Of a DNA stretch of 64,000 nt, positions 8,089-18,143 are shown one piece after another. Within the stretch, counting starts at the first letter, position 1, and each line of letters opens with the position of its first letter. Source of the stretch: Oscillospiraceae bacterium (GTDB lineage Bacteria; Bacillota; Clostridia; Oscillospirales; Ruminococcaceae). The position numbers and the translations under genes were made by a program. The stretch spans positions 45,337-109,336 of the forward strand of contig JAFZGF010000051.1 in assembly GCA_017555565.1 (NCBI GenBank), in the 5' to 3' direction. The notes beneath the pieces are model-generated. The model worked only from the letters and a program-made list of their open reading frames with translations, was not told where the DNA came from and did no database searches.

Positions 8089-9150
8089 ATGAGACATAAT
8101 AAGAGACAGGTTAAAGTTGGTAATGTTTATCTGGGCGGGGATAATCCTATTCTTGTTCAGAGTATGCTTAATGTAAAGTCAAAAGATGTGCAGGGAAATG
8201 TGCGGCAGGCTGTTGCACTTGAAAAAGAAGGCTGTCAGATTGTTCGTGTATCTGTACCTACCTTGGAAGATGTGCGTCTTATTGAAGCTATCAAAAAGGA
8301 AGTTAAAATTCCTCTTGTAGCAGATATTCATTTTGACCATCGTATTGCTATTGCCGCTGTTGAAGCTGGTATTGATAAAGTTCGTATTAACCCAGGCAAT
8401 ATAGGTGATGATGACAGGGTGAGACAGGTTGTTAAGGCATGTCGGGCACACAATGTTCCAATCAGAATTGGTGTAAATGCTGGCAGTCTCGAAAAAGATA
8501 TACTCGCAAAATATGGTGCTCTTACTCCAGATGCACTTTGTGAAAGTGCAATGTACCACATCAGACTGTTGGAAAAATTTGATTTCAATGATATCGTTGT
8601 ATCAATAAAATCTTCCAATGTTCCTACGATGGTTCAGGCTTACAGACAGCTGGATAAAATGTGTAATTACCCATTACATCTTGGTGTTACAGAAGCAGGT
8701 ACATATCGTATGGGCCTTATCAAGTCAGGTATGGGTATCGGTGCACTGCTTATGGATGGTATCGGTGACACATTGCGTGTTTCACTTACAGACTCACCAC
8801 TTAAAGAAATTCCTGCAGGTTTTGATATTCTCCGTGCTGCAGGCATCAAAGTACCGGGTCCAGAAATTATTTCCTGCCCAACCTGTGGCAGAACAAACCT
8901 TGATGTAGCAGCTATAGCAACACAGGTTGAAGAAAGACTTAAAGGTATAAACAAGGATATTAAAGTTGCTGTAATGGGTTGTGCTGTTAATGGTCCTGGC
9001 GAAGCAAGAGAAGCAGATATCGGCATCGCATGCGGTGTGGACAATGCTGTGCTTTTCAAAAAGGGCGAAAAGGTAAAAGTTCTTAAAGGCGACTTTATTG
9101 ATGAATTTGTAAAAGACATTTACAGTTTTTTAGAGGAAAAAAGTGAGTAA
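8089..9150 (+). CDS. ispG: 4-hydroxy-3-methylbut-2-en-1-yl diphosphate synthase
   Basis: MEP-pathway [4Fe-4S] enzyme converting cyclic methylerythritol diphosphate to HMBPP. It has 353 residues. The TIM-barrel half is clear (VQSMLNVKSKDVQGN, PLVADIHFDHRIA, KVRINPGNIGDD), and the C-terminal cluster domain carries ISCPTCGRTN and VMGCAVNGPGEA, supplying the three cluster cysteines. Start at 8089 is chosen because GGTGA lies at 8079-8083; the ATG at 8077 overlaps that site. The 3' end overlaps polC by eight bases. Confidence 0.97.
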   Translation: MRHNKRQVKVGNVYLGGDNPILVQSMLNVKSKDVQGNVRQAVALEKEGCQIVRVSVPTLEDVRLIEAIKKEVKIPLVADIHFDHRIAIAAVEAGIDKVRINPGNIGDDDRVRQVVKACRAHNVPIRIGVNAGSLEKDILAKYGALTPDALCESAMYHIRLLEKFDFNDIVVSIKSSNVPTMVQAYRQLDKMCNYPLHLGVTEAGTYRMGLIKSGMGIGALLMDGIGDTLRVSLTDSPLKEIPAGFDILRAAGIKVPGPEIISCPTCGRTNLDVAAIATQVEERLKGINKDIKVAVMGCAVNGPGEAREADIGIACGVDNAVLFKKGEKVKVLKGDFIDEFVKDIYSFLEEKSE

Positions 9151-12100
9151 TTTAATACTTTCAGTATTCAGTGACTACAACAGTCCTGAATTTATAAACG
9201 AATTTTATAATGTATATCTTGATAAAATTGATGTACACCGTAAAAATTCACATCTTTCAGCCGTGATTTCATCGTCACGGCTTGTGCCTTATAATGCAGT
9301 AGAAAATTTTGCATCATTTCTGGCATACAAATACCCAGAATATTCTATTTCCATCATAAATAAATTTGATTTCGGTACATTTTCTACAAAACATTTAAAT
9401 ACGCTTATTCAGCATTTTTGTGATGATATAGTAAACGTGCCGTTGAATTATTTCAAAAAATCTGAGGTCAGCTTTGATAACAATATTCTGAATATTACAG
9501 TAGACAAAGGCTACAGTTTTCTTAAAGGCTGTGAGTTTGAAAAAGCTTTATCAGAATATATCCAGACATTGTCAGGTGCTTTAGTACCTGTAAAGCTTGT
9601 AAAAACAGTATGCGAAGAAGAATCAGAGCCAATGGTTATTCTCCCTCCTGTAGTGAAAATGGTTGAGAAAAAGCCACAGTATACAGACTTTACAATCGAC
9701 GGTCTTGATATAAAAGACAGTTCGGTAAAGGTATTTATGGGTAAATATACTGCGCCGAAAAACCTTATGTCTATTGACGATGCCCTTATACAGAATGGCA
9801 AGGTAATGGTATGGGGCAAGGTATTCGCTACAGCACAGCAGGGGAATTTCAGAAAGATATATATTTATTCCATCACGGATGGTACAAACTCTATAAATGT
9901 TAAAATTCTGCTTGACCCAAATGAAAAGAATTTTGATAAATGGGATAGTGTAAAACCAGGTATGCACTTTCTTGTGCGCGGTGACTGTCAGCTTGATAAA
10001 TATGAACGTGACTATGTAATTATGCCATATGACATTATTACATTTGATGTAAAACCAAAAAAAGACGAAGCCGAAGTAAAAAGGGTGGAACTTCATTTGC
10101 ATACAAAACTTTCTTCTATGGATGCTTTGATAGCTCCGGATGAAGCTGTAAGCTATGCATATAAACTTGGTCATAAAGCTGTTGCTATTACAGACCATGG
10201 TGTGGCTCAGGGTTTCCCACAAGCTATGCTTGAGTGTGACAAAATTCAGAAAAATGACCCGGATTTCAAAGTTATTTATGGCTGTGAAGGATACTTGGTT
10301 GATAATATTGTCAATGTTTATCAAGGTGATTACGCAGGCAAAATGCGAGATACAGAGTTCGTTATTTTCGATATAGAAAGTACAGGACTTAATCCTAACA
10401 CAGAAACTATTACAGAAATCGGGGCTATCCGTTGGAAAGATGGAGAAGTGCTGGAAGAGTTCCATACATATGCCGACCCTGGTAAAGCTATTCCTAAAAA
10501 TATAGTGGAACTCACTGGTATAACTGATGATATGGTGCGGGGCGCGCCAGGACAAAAAGAAGCCATAGAAATGTTCAAATCCTTTATCGGGGATGGAATT
10601 CTGGTGGCCCATAATGCTGCTGGATTTGACGTTAACTTTATTAAAGTAAATGCAGCTAAAGTCGGAACAGATTTCAAATACCAGTTCCTTGATACATTGC
10701 CTTTGGCAAGAAATCTGCTCCAAGATCTTAAAAATCATAAACTTGACACTTTGGCTGAACACTACCGACTGGGGAATTTCAATCATCATCGTGCCACAGA
10801 CGATGCCGTTATGCTATCTAAAATCTTCAATGGTCTTATTGAAGATCTGGAAAAGCAAGGAATCTACAATATAGAAAAAATAAACTCTGATTTAAGTAGT
10901 ACAGATAAATTACCAAGAAGAAGCAATCATATAATATTACTTGCAAAATCACAGTTAGGGGTAAAAAATCTCTATAAACTTATATCATTTGCTCATCTTG
11001 ATTATTTCTTTAAAACTCCACGTATGCCAAAAAGCGAAATTATCAAGCATAGAGAAGGACTTATTATAGGTTCCGCCTGTGAAGCTGGTGAAATTTACAG
11101 AGCTATTATTGATGGTAGAAGCTATGATGAATTACTTAAAATAGCTGATTTTTACGATTTTCTTGAAATTCAGCCTCTTGGCAACAACGAATTTATGGTT
11201 AGGGACGGCAAAGTTGAGTCAAATGCTGTACTTGAAGATTACAACAAGCTGATTGTAAAGCTTGGTGAAGATTTGAATAAGCCAGTAGTTGCAACTGGGG
11301 ATGTACATTTTCTTACAATGGATGATGCACAGTACCGTGCAATACTTATGGCTGGTATGGGTTTCTCTGATGCTGACCAGCAGGCACCTTTGTACTTCCG
11401 CACTACTGAAGAAATGCTGAAAGAATTTGCATATCTTGGTGAAGAAAAAGCATATGAAGTAGTAGTTACCAATACAAACCTCATTGCAGATATGATAGAA
11501 CCTGGTATTCGTGCTATCCCTAAAGGCACATTCCCACCAAGTATTGATGGTGCTGAAGAAGAACTGCGTGAAGCAACATACAGAAAATTAAAAAATCTTT
11601 ATGGCGAAAATCCTCCACAGCTTATTGTAGAGCGTGTAGAAAAAGAACTTAACAGCGTTATACGGCATGGTTATGCGGTTCTTTATGTAATTGCAAAAAA
11701 ACTTGTACAGAACAGTGAAGAAAATGGTTACCTTGTAGGTTCCCGTGGTTCTGTAGGTTCATCTTCACTGGCTTTCTTTGCCGGCATTTCCGAAGTTAAC
11801 CCTCTGCCGCCACATTGGCTGTGTAAAAAGTGTCAGTACTCTGATTTTAATGTTCCAGAGGATGTTCTTACGGGTTTTGACCTTGAAGATAAATACTGTC
11901 CTGTTTGCGGCGAAAAAATGTACGGTGATGGTAACGACATCCCGTTTGAAACATTCCTTGGTTTCAATGGGGACAAAGAACCTGATATAGACCTTAACTT
12001 TTCTGGTGAGTACCAGGCCAATGCCCATAGATACACCGAAGATCTGTTTGGCCACGAATATGTTTTTAAAGCTGGTACAGTTTCTGCTCTTCAGGATAAA

Positions 12101-13423
12101 ACTGCATACGGATATGTAAAAAAATATCTGGACGAGAGAGGCCTTACTAAAAATAAAGCAGAAGAAAACAGACTTACACTTGGTTGTTCAGGTGTAAAGA
12201 AAACCACAGGCCAGCATCCTGGTGGTATGGTTGTTGTGCCATCGAATCACGAGGTTTATGACTTCTGTCCTGTTCAGCACCCTGCTGATTCAAAGGAAAA
12301 AGGTGTTATTACAACACATTTCGAGTTTAAATATCTTCATGATACTTTGCTCAAACTTGATATTCTGGGCCACGATGTACCTACAATGTATAAGCATCTT
12401 GAAGACCTTACAGGTATAAAAATGGCAGATGTTCCTATGAACGATAAGCAAGTTTATAAAATGCTTACAAGTACAGAACCTATCGGTGTTTCACCTGATG
12501 ATATCCAGAGTCTTACAGCTACCTTTGGTATTCCGGAATTGGGTACAGACTTTGTTCGTCAGATGCTTATCGAAGCACAGCCACAGACATTTGCTGACCT
12601 TATTCAGATTTCCGGTCTGTCACATGGTACTGACGTTTGGATAGGCAATGCGCAGGAACTTATTAAAAATAAAACCTGCACTATTTCCGAGGTTATAGGC
12701 ACACGTGACGATATTATGCTCACACTTATTAAAAAAGGTGTAGATAAGTCTAAAGCCTTTAAAATTATGGAAATTACCCGTAAAGGTAAAGCGGCAAAAG
12801 AATTCAATGCAGAAACAGAAGATATGCTGCGTAGTCATGGGGTAGAAGAGTGGTATATTGACAGCTGTAAAAAAATCAAATATATGTTCCCTAAAGCTCA
12901 CGCGGTTGCTTATCTTATGGCGGCTATACGACTTATGTGGTTTAAGCTTTACTATCCGGTAGAATTTTATGCCACATATTTCACAGTACGTGGTGAAGCA
13001 ATCGACTATGAGGCTGCCGTAGGTGGCAAGGCAGTTGCGACAAAAAAACTTAAAGAAGTAACAGCACGTCTTAAAATAGAAAAAACTGCAAAAGACGAAG
13101 AATTACGTACATCCTTGCAGATGGTATCTGAAATGCTAGCCCGCGGATACGAGTTTTTACCTATTAAATTAGGTGAAAGCAAGGCCAAAAAATATGCTGT
13201 TGTAGACGGCAAAATCCGTCTTCCATATATGTCACTTAAAGGTGTAGGTGAAACAGCTGCAATGCAGCTGGAAAAAGCCTGCCAGGACAACACAGAGTTT
13301 TTGTCAGTAGAAGATTTCCAGAAAGCTTCTGGTGCATCATCTGCGGTTATTGATACTCTGTACGAAGTTGGTGCTTTGGGTGATATGCCAAGAACAAATC
13401 AGGTTTCATTATTTATGGATTAA
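9143..13423 (+). CDS. polC: DNA polymerase III PolC-type alpha subunit
   Basis: Gram-positive replicative polymerase, 1426 residues. In order: an N-terminal domain, an OB-fold segment (about 215-300), a PHP domain starting with ELHLHTKLSSMDAL near residue 315 and interrupted by a DEDD 3'-5' proofreading exonuclease (FVIFDIESTGLNPNT near 407), then the polymerase core with a zinc-binding CKKC...CPVCG segment near 893-930 and the catalytic aspartates in PDIDLNFSGEYQ near 946, and the C-terminal helix-hairpin-helix region. The GTG start overlaps the ispG stop, so translation is probably coupled. Together with dnaE at 22833 this is the normal two-polymerase set of Firmicutes. Confidence 0.98.
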   Translation: MSNLILSVFSDYNSPEFINEFYNVYLDKIDVHRKNSHLSAVISSSRLVPYNAVENFASFLAYKYPEYSISIINKFDFGTFSTKHLNTLIQHFCDDIVNVPLNYFKKSEVSFDNNILNITVDKGYSFLKGCEFEKALSEYIQTLSGALVPVKLVKTVCEEESEPMVILPPVVKMVEKKPQYTDFTIDGLDIKDSSVKVFMGKYTAPKNLMSIDDALIQNGKVMVWGKVFATAQQGNFRKIYIYSITDGTNSINVKILLDPNEKNFDKWDSVKPGMHFLVRGDCQLDKYERDYVIMPYDIITFDVKPKKDEAEVKRVELHLHTKLSSMDALIAPDEAVSYAYKLGHKAVAITDHGVAQGFPQAMLECDKIQKNDPDFKVIYGCEGYLVDNIVNVYQGDYAGKMRDTEFVIFDIESTGLNPNTETITEIGAIRWKDGEVLEEFHTYADPGKAIPKNIVELTGITDDMVRGAPGQKEAIEMFKSFIGDGILVAHNAAGFDVNFIKVNAAKVGTDFKYQFLDTLPLARNLLQDLKNHKLDTLAEHYRLGNFNHHRATDDAVMLSKIFNGLIEDLEKQGIYNIEKINSDLSSTDKLPRRSNHIILLAKSQLGVKNLYKLISFAHLDYFFKTPRMPKSEIIKHREGLIIGSACEAGEIYRAIIDGRSYDELLKIADFYDFLEIQPLGNNEFMVRDGKVESNAVLEDYNKLIVKLGEDLNKPVVATGDVHFLTMDDAQYRAILMAGMGFSDADQQAPLYFRTTEEMLKEFAYLGEEKAYEVVVTNTNLIADMIEPGIRAIPKGTFPPSIDGAEEELREATYRKLKNLYGENPPQLIVERVEKELNSVIRHGYAVLYVIAKKLVQNSEENGYLVGSRGSVGSSSLAFFAGISEVNPLPPHWLCKKCQYSDFNVPEDVLTGFDLEDKYCPVCGEKMYGDGNDIPFETFLGFNGDKEPDIDLNFSGEYQANAHRYTEDLFGHEYVFKAGTVSALQDKTAYGYVKKYLDERGLTKNKAEENRLTLGCSGVKKTTGQHPGGMVVVPSNHEVYDFCPVQHPADSKEKGVITTHFEFKYLHDTLLKLDILGHDVPTMYKHLEDLTGIKMADVPMNDKQVYKMLTSTEPIGVSPDDIQSLTATFGIPELGTDFVRQMLIEAQPQTFADLIQISGLSHGTDVWIGNAQELIKNKTCTISEVIGTRDDIMLTLIKKGVDKSKAFKIMEITRKGKAAKEFNAETEDMLRSHGVEEWYIDSCKKIKYMFPKAHAVAYLMAAIRLMWFKLYYPVEFYATYFTVRGEAIDYEAAVGGKAVATKKLKEVTARLKIEKTAKDEELRTSLQMVSEMLARGYEFLPIKLGESKAKKYAVVDGKIRLPYMSLKGVGETAAMQLEKACQDNTEFLSVEDFQKASGASSAVIDTLYEVGALGDMPRTNQVSLFMD

Positions 13424-13434
13424 GAGGTGATAGG

Positions 13435-14214
13435 TTGAATATTGGTGTTTCTACCGGGTGTTATTTCCCGCGGAAAACTATTGACGCTTTGAAGTTTGTT
13501 GCCGAAACAGGAGCAAAATATACTGAAATATTTTTCAATACTGATAGTGAATTAAATGAAGAATATATTTCTCAGCTGAAAAGTATTGCCGATGAAAATG
13601 GTATAAAGATCATTTCTGTTCACCCTTTCACATCTGCCATAGAAACGTTTATGTTTTGGTCCAAGAGTGATTATAAACTGGAGGATTCCATAAAATATTA
13701 TGAAAAATATTTCAGGGCCTGTCAGATTCTTGGGGCCAAATATGTTGTAATACATGGTTGTTATTCGTCAGCTGAATATATGTCCATGGAGGATTACACC
13801 AGAATATTGAACCTTCTTTCGAGAAAAGCCAGGGAATACGATGTCTATATATCTCAGGAGAATGTGGTCAAATTCAAATGCGGCTATATTCAGAATCTTA
13901 AGCAGTTTATTGAATATGCTGATAAGGATGTAAAATTTGTGTTTGATCTTAAGCAGGCTGTAAGGGCTCAACAGAATATTTATGAAATAATCGATCTTAT
14001 GGCAGACAGAATCAGCCACATTCATATCAGTGACTACAATGAGTATGGAAATAGCTTGTTGCCTGGTAAAGGCGAAGTTGATTTCAAAAAACTGTTTTGT
14101 TATCTGCAGCAAAGCTATAATGTTGATACTGCTCTTATAGAAGTGTACAACGAAAACATCTCCCAACAGTATACTGTGAAAGATGCACTTGATTATCTGA
14201 AAAATATTCAGTAG
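13435..14214 (+). CDS. Sugar phosphate isomerase/epimerase-like TIM-barrel protein
   Basis: A 259-residue protein of the xylose-isomerase-like/AP endonuclease 2 superfamily. It begins NIGVSTGCYFPRKTIDALKF, and candidate metal ligands are visible as glutamate in SQENVVKF, aspartate in FVFDLKQA, histidines in SHIHISDYNE and glutamate in ALIEVYNENI. Start is TTG at 13435 after AGAGGTGA, just past the polC stop. It could be a sugar epimerase or isomerase, or an endonuclease IV relative; the substrate is not evident and the polC operon gives no hint. Confidence 0.82.
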   Translation: MNIGVSTGCYFPRKTIDALKFVAETGAKYTEIFFNTDSELNEEYISQLKSIADENGIKIISVHPFTSAIETFMFWSKSDYKLEDSIKYYEKYFRACQILGAKYVVIHGCYSSAEYMSMEDYTRILNLLSRKAREYDVYISQENVVKFKCGYIQNLKQFIEYADKDVKFVFDLKQAVRAQQNIYEIIDLMADRISHIHISDYNEYGNSLLPGKGEVDFKKLFCYLQQSYNVDTALIEVYNENISQQYTVKDALDYLKNIQ

Positions 14215-14250
14215 AATAATATTGTTAGTAATATTAAAGGGGAAAAGATT

Positions 14251-14712
14251 ATGAAATGTCCATTTTGCGGTGGTTTTGACAGTAAGGTTGTTGATTCAAG
14301 ACCAACAGAAGACGGCGAGAGAATTCGCAGACGCAGAGAATGTATCAGCTGTGGAAAACGTTTTACTACATTTGAAATTGTAGAAACAACACCAATTATG
14401 GTAAAGAAAAAGGACAGCTCCATTCAGGCTTTCAACAGAGACAAGCTTCTTAATGGTATGATTAAGTCCTGCGAAAAACGCCAGGTTTCTATACAGGATT
14501 TGGAAAAAGCTGTTGACCGTATTGAATATAAAATTGTAAACAGTCTTAAAAGTGAAGTATCTTCTGTAGAGCTGGGCGAAATGGTTATGGAAGAACTCAA
14601 AAAGCTGGATGAAGTAGCCTACGTTCGCTTTGCATCTGTTTACAGACAATTCAGTGATGTAAATACATTTTTTGAAGAACTTAGCGAACTTCTTAAAAAG
14701 AAAAACGGCTAA
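14251..14712 (+). CDS. nrdR: Transcriptional repressor NrdR
   Basis: Zinc-ribbon/ATP-cone repressor of ribonucleotide reductase genes that senses dATP/ATP. It has 153 residues, the usual size. The N-terminal ribbon has CPFCGG and CISCGKRF flanking the arginine-rich RIRRRRECI; the ATP-cone spans roughly residues 50-140. RBS AAGGGGAAAAG precedes ATG. The 3' end overlaps the convergent DUF4363 gene by four bases and contains that operon's terminator. Confidence 0.96.
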   Translation: MKCPFCGGFDSKVVDSRPTEDGERIRRRRECISCGKRFTTFEIVETTPIMVKKKDSSIQAFNRDKLLNGMIKSCEKRQVSIQDLEKAVDRIEYKIVNSLKSEVSSVELGEMVMEELKKLDEVAYVRFASVYRQFSDVNTFFEELSELLKKKNG

Positions 14713-14724
14713 TCGATAGCCGTT
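14693..14724 (-). terminator. Terminator of the DUF421-DUF4363 operon inside nrdR
   Basis: Arms AACGGCT (14704-14710) and AGCCGTT (14718-14724) pair perfectly around a 7-base loop. Read on the - strand the stem is followed by a T-rich tract (14693-14705) that corresponds to the terminal lysine codons of nrdR. The + strand lacks a T-tract, so termination is mainly for the - strand operon. Confidence 0.7.
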
Positions 14725-15071
14725 GTGTAATCAATAATTTGTGTAATAAGACATTGTGTTTCTATACTCAAATTCTGACACTCTGTCAGTTCATTGTTAA
14801 TTATTGCATTTTCTATCAATAAAATATTTTTTTCAATTTCATTGATATGCTCCTTGTTTATAAACCTCTGGAGCATATCTTTTTTTGTATAAAAATCTGA
14901 TTTAAGCAAAGCGTATTCTTTTTTCGCCATCTCAATATTTTTATCAATGCTTTCAATATTTTTTAAATATATATTATAAAATGACAAATTATCTCTTATA
15001 TAAAAACTGCATAACACGGACGAAATAATTATTGTCAAAAATAAAATCAAAGAAAATCGAAATATTTTCAT
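14709..15071 (-). CDS. DUF4363-like membrane-anchored protein
   Basis: A 120-residue protein with one N-terminal hydrophobic helix (about residues 5-25, [18 protein letters not shown]) followed by a charged, largely helical extracytoplasmic domain that may form a coiled coil ([18 protein letters not shown]). Size, topology and position directly behind a DUF421 gene fit the DUF4363 family, which I recall as a frequent DUF421 partner in Clostridia. Its function is not known. Its start overlaps the DUF421 stop by four bases, so the two are translated together. Confidence 0.7.
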   Translation of the reverse strand: MKIFRFSLILFLTIIISSVLCSFYIRDNLSFYNIYLKNIESIDKNIEMAKKEYALLKSDFYTKKDMLQRFINKEHINEIEKNILLIENAIINNELTECQNLSIETQCLITQIIDYTTAID

Positions 15072-15721
15072 ACTAATTCCTTCAATGTCAGATTATAGTT
15101 TTTGTCTCCATCAATAAGAAGTAATAATATGTCCTCTGCACAAATATTTTCTTGGTTTAATATTTTTTCTGTTTGTTGTTTACTTATACCTATATAGTCT
15201 AAATTTTTGTTTCTATATTTACCGTCAACAACAATGTCAAATGGTGGTATATCCGCTTTATTTATATTTGTTTTTGAATTAGGGTCTGGATATATACTTA
15301 TCTGCCCCGTAGTTTCTACAACAGCAAGATTGACTTCTTCCAGGTAAAAGATATTTTTTGATCTCATTGCTTCAAGTATATCATTAACTGTGAATCGTAG
15401 CTCGGACATAACTTTTTGATCAATTATTCCTTTTACTATAAGAATCTTAGGGCTACCTTGTGTAATTTTTGCAAATTTGTCGTTTTTCTTTGCCGCTATA
15501 GAGGTAAATATTTCATAACAAACTATCAGCAGAATGGGTATAACAGAATATAAAATGGGCAATTCGGGAGCTTCTATAACTATTGAAGTCAGGTTCGAAA
15601 TAAGCATCGTTGATACAAAGTCGCTGGGTTGAAATTCGCCCAGATTTTTTTTGCCCATAACTCTTAAAGCAAACATAACCAGAAAAAACATAAACGTAGT
15701 TCTTGTTACTATGGAAATCAT
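15068..15721 (-). CDS. DUF421 membrane protein (YetF/YrbG family)
   Basis: A 217-residue protein. About three N-terminal transmembrane helices contain the family signature RVMGKKNLGEFQPSDFVS, followed by a cytosolic domain with LRFTVNDILEAMRSKNIF and AVVETTGQISIYPD. I start it at 15721 because GGGGTGAT is immediately upstream; an earlier in-frame start at 15775 adds a non-conserved stretch. DUF421 proteins are membrane proteins of uncertain role; fused or paired versions occur in the inner membrane of spores and affect heat resistance in Bacillus. Divergent placement from the ger operon fits a spore-membrane role, which is an inference. Confidence 0.88.
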   Translation of the reverse strand: MISIVTRTTFMFFLVMFALRVMGKKNLGEFQPSDFVSTMLISNLTSIVIEAPELPILYSVIPILLIVCYEIFTSIAAKKNDKFAKITQGSPKILIVKGIIDQKVMSELRFTVNDILEAMRSKNIFYLEEVNLAVVETTGQISIYPDPNSKTNINKADIPPFDIVVDGKYRNKNLDYIGISKQQTEKILNQENICAEDILLLLIDGDKNYNLTLKELV

Positions 15722-15796
15722 ATAATCACCCCAATGTATTATAGACAAGCTGTGTAAAAATAAACAACTTGGCAAGACTGATTATGAGGTGAATTT

Positions 15797-17227
15797 ATGG
15801 AAAGCAGTTTGTTTAAAAATCTGGATAAAAATAAAGCAAAGTTTGCAGATCTGTTTGACAATTCAGCGGATTATTTTTTTAAACCTGTAAAAATTGCGAC
15901 CGTGCAATGTGCTGTTGTGATGTGTGAAGATCTTACGGACTCTTTAAAACTATGGCAGATATTTTTAGAACCACTAAATAATATGAAAGACAGCAAAGAT
16001 TCACTGCAACTGTTTGATTATATAAAACATGAAACTACAATCCCGTTCAACCCTACAACAGTGGACACTTTTGAAAAATCAATGTTTTTTCTTACAGCAG
16101 GATTTGCACTACTTTTGATAGACGGGGTAGATAAGGCGATGGTTATGCCAGTCCAGGGATACCCAGCCAGAGGTGTAGATAAACCTACTAACGAAAGTAA
16201 TCTGAGGGGTTCAAAGGAAAGTTTCACAGATACCGGCAGAAAAAATATGGGGATGATAAGACGACGAATACGCAGTGATAATTTAAATGTTAAAACACTG
16301 CAGATAGGTTCTAAAACAAAAACTGAAATTACAGTTTATTATCATGGTGATTATTGTCCTGAAAATCTTGCAAATGACGTAATTGAGAGAATAAAAAATA
16401 TAGATTTGCCTGTAATATTGGAAACTGGATATTTGACACCATTTATTGACAGGACAAAGGGGAGCCTTTTTCAGTCAGTAGGATACACAGAGAGACCAGA
16501 TACATTTTGCGCCAAGCTGTGTGAGGGAAAAGTAGGGATAATGGTTGACGGAACACCATATGCGATGCTGTACCCATATTTTTTCCGGGATAATTTTATA
16601 ACTAACGATGACTACACACAAAGACCATATTTCGCATCGTTTATAAGAATCTTAAGATATATATCATTTATAATAGCTGTTATGTTGCCAGGTATATATG
16701 TGGCTTTTACATCATATGCGCCACAGGCATTGGCAGATAAATTATTGTTTTATATATATTCGTCACAAAATGCGACACCATTGCCTTTATTTTTAGAGGC
16801 TGTATTAATAATAATTTTGTTTGAAATTATTAAAGAGGCCGGTCTTCGTCTGCCTTCACCAATAGGCAGTACAGTATCAATAGTATCTGCATTGATTATT
16901 GGAGATGCAGCAATAAGTGCAGGCCTTATTGGCAGTGCATTGCTTATAGTTATAGCTATCAGCACGATTTCTGCATTTATAATACCCTCATTTTACGAAT
17001 CCATAATTATAATGAGAATTATCGTAGTATTGTTATCTGGAATATTGGGAATACCAGGGTTAAGTTTTTCCCTATTATTTTTATTTATAAATATAATAAA
17101 TGTAAACAGCGAAATATACAGTTACGCAAATATATTTTACGAAAACAGAAACAAACTTTTTTCGGACGGATTATTGAAAAGTAGTTGGAGAAATCATAAA
17201 GGAGAAACCAATATAAAAAGTGAATAA
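15797..17227 (+). CDS. gerAA: Spore germination receptor subunit A (GerA family)
   Basis: A-subunit of a nutrient germinant receptor in the spore inner membrane. It has 476 residues, normal for the family. A soluble N-terminal half (to about residue 285) contains DKAMVMPVQGYPAR and the family segment GSKESFTDTGRKNMGMIRRR; four to five C-terminal transmembrane helices follow, including EIIKEAGLRLPSPIGSTVSI. ATG follows GAGGTGA. It is the first gene of a three-gene ger operon with eight-base coupling to the B subunit. I could not identify a convincing sigma-G promoter in the 75-base divergent gap. Confidence 0.95.
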   Translation: MESSLFKNLDKNKAKFADLFDNSADYFFKPVKIATVQCAVVMCEDLTDSLKLWQIFLEPLNNMKDSKDSLQLFDYIKHETTIPFNPTTVDTFEKSMFFLTAGFALLLIDGVDKAMVMPVQGYPARGVDKPTNESNLRGSKESFTDTGRKNMGMIRRRIRSDNLNVKTLQIGSKTKTEITVYYHGDYCPENLANDVIERIKNIDLPVILETGYLTPFIDRTKGSLFQSVGYTERPDTFCAKLCEGKVGIMVDGTPYAMLYPYFFRDNFITNDDYTQRPYFASFIRILRYISFIIAVMLPGIYVAFTSYAPQALADKLLFYIYSSQNATPLPLFLEAVLIIILFEIIKEAGLRLPSPIGSTVSIVSALIIGDAAISAGLIGSALLIVIAISTISAFIIPSFYESIIIMRIIVVLLSGILGIPGLSFSLLFLFINIINVNSEIYSYANIFYENRNKLFSDGLLKSSWRNHKGETNIKSE

Positions 17228-18143
17228 GACGTTTAATAAAATATCGGCATTAAATTTTTTAACATTTTCCTATGCATTGTTTTCTTTGACAGTAAATACT
17301 CCGGTAGATAAAACTGATGTTTACAGTTGGATTTGGCGGATAGGCTTTAAAAGTCGGATTTATATTATTTACTGTATGTTACTGAGCAAAAATCGTTCTT
17401 TAAAACCAATTGTATCGAATATCGTGGCGGTTTATATAATATTTCTGATTGCAAAACAGATAGCGGATATAATGCATTATATGGGGATTTATCACAACAG
17501 TGCACTTTCAACTTGTGTTGTTTCTTTAATATTGATATTAATTTTTGTTTCATCAGATAATGATATTATTATCAGGACTGCATACCCTTTATGGATAATG
17601 ACTGTATTATCTTTAATGGTATTATTTTTGTTTAATATAAATAAAGTAACTCCTTATAATCTATATTCTATATCTGCGGCAAAACTATATAATGTAACAT
17701 TGTTTGATTATTTTGTGCCGATGATTATAATATTAAATAGTCTGGAATTAAATTTTAAAAATACAGCTTTTTCAAACATTTTAACAGTGGCGTTAGCAAA
17801 TATATTTCTGATAATCTTCAGTTTTTCAGTGTTTAGTGGTAATTATTTGTATAGTATATCTCCTTTACAGGCGCTGTTTCAAATTTCAGGTACAGATTTG
17901 ATAAGGAATTTTGATGCAATGTACAGTTTTTTTGTTTTATTTATGTATTTTGGCACACTATCAATGCTTTTGTGGGCCTATAAAATACTTACAATGAAAA
18001 ATAAAGTAACTCAATATGGATTTTTATTTCTAATAATACCATTTTTGTTTTTCAATACACTGGTGTCAAATTTTTGGGTTATAGTAGAAATGTTTGTTGT
18101 AGTGATTATTTTTTGGGGGAGAAAAGAAAATGATAAGACGTAG
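17220..18143 (+). CDS. gerAB: Spore germination receptor subunit B (short GerAB-type permease)
   Basis: A strongly hydrophobic 307-residue protein in the B-subunit position. GerAB proteins belong to the APC amino-acid permease superfamily and usually have ten helices and about 360 residues; this one is some 50 residues shorter and its sequence is diverged, so assignment rests mainly on operon position and hydrophobicity. The GTG start overlaps gerAA by eight bases, and the 3' end overlaps gerAC by 14 bases. B subunits are thought to bind the germinant. Confidence 0.75.
   Translation: MNKTFNKISALNFLTFSYALFSLTVNTPVDKTDVYSWIWRIGFKSRIYIIYCMLLSKNRSLKPIVSNIVAVYIIFLIAKQIADIMHYMGIYHNSALSTCVVSLILILIFVSSDNDIIIRTAYPLWIMTVLSLMVLFLFNINKVTPYNLYSISAAKLYNVTLFDYFVPMIIILNSLELNFKNTAFSNILTVALANIFLIIFSFSVFSGNYLYSISPLQALFQISGTDLIRNFDAMYSFFVLFMYFGTLSMLLWAYKILTMKNKVTQYGFLFLIIPFLFFNTLVSNFWVIVEMFVVVIIFWGRKENDKT

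Noticed and set aside
9623-10789. Long - strand open frame (388 codons) inside polC
   Set aside because: It lies wholly opposite well-conserved PolC domains, has no RBS or family motif, and its predicted protein is rich in His/Phe/Cys as expected for antisense of an AT-rich gene.
15738-15767. - strand TTGTTT-N18-TATAAT as promoter of the DUF421 operon
   Set aside because: The predicted start would fall at or inside the ribosome-binding site, leaving almost no leader; not listed as a feature.
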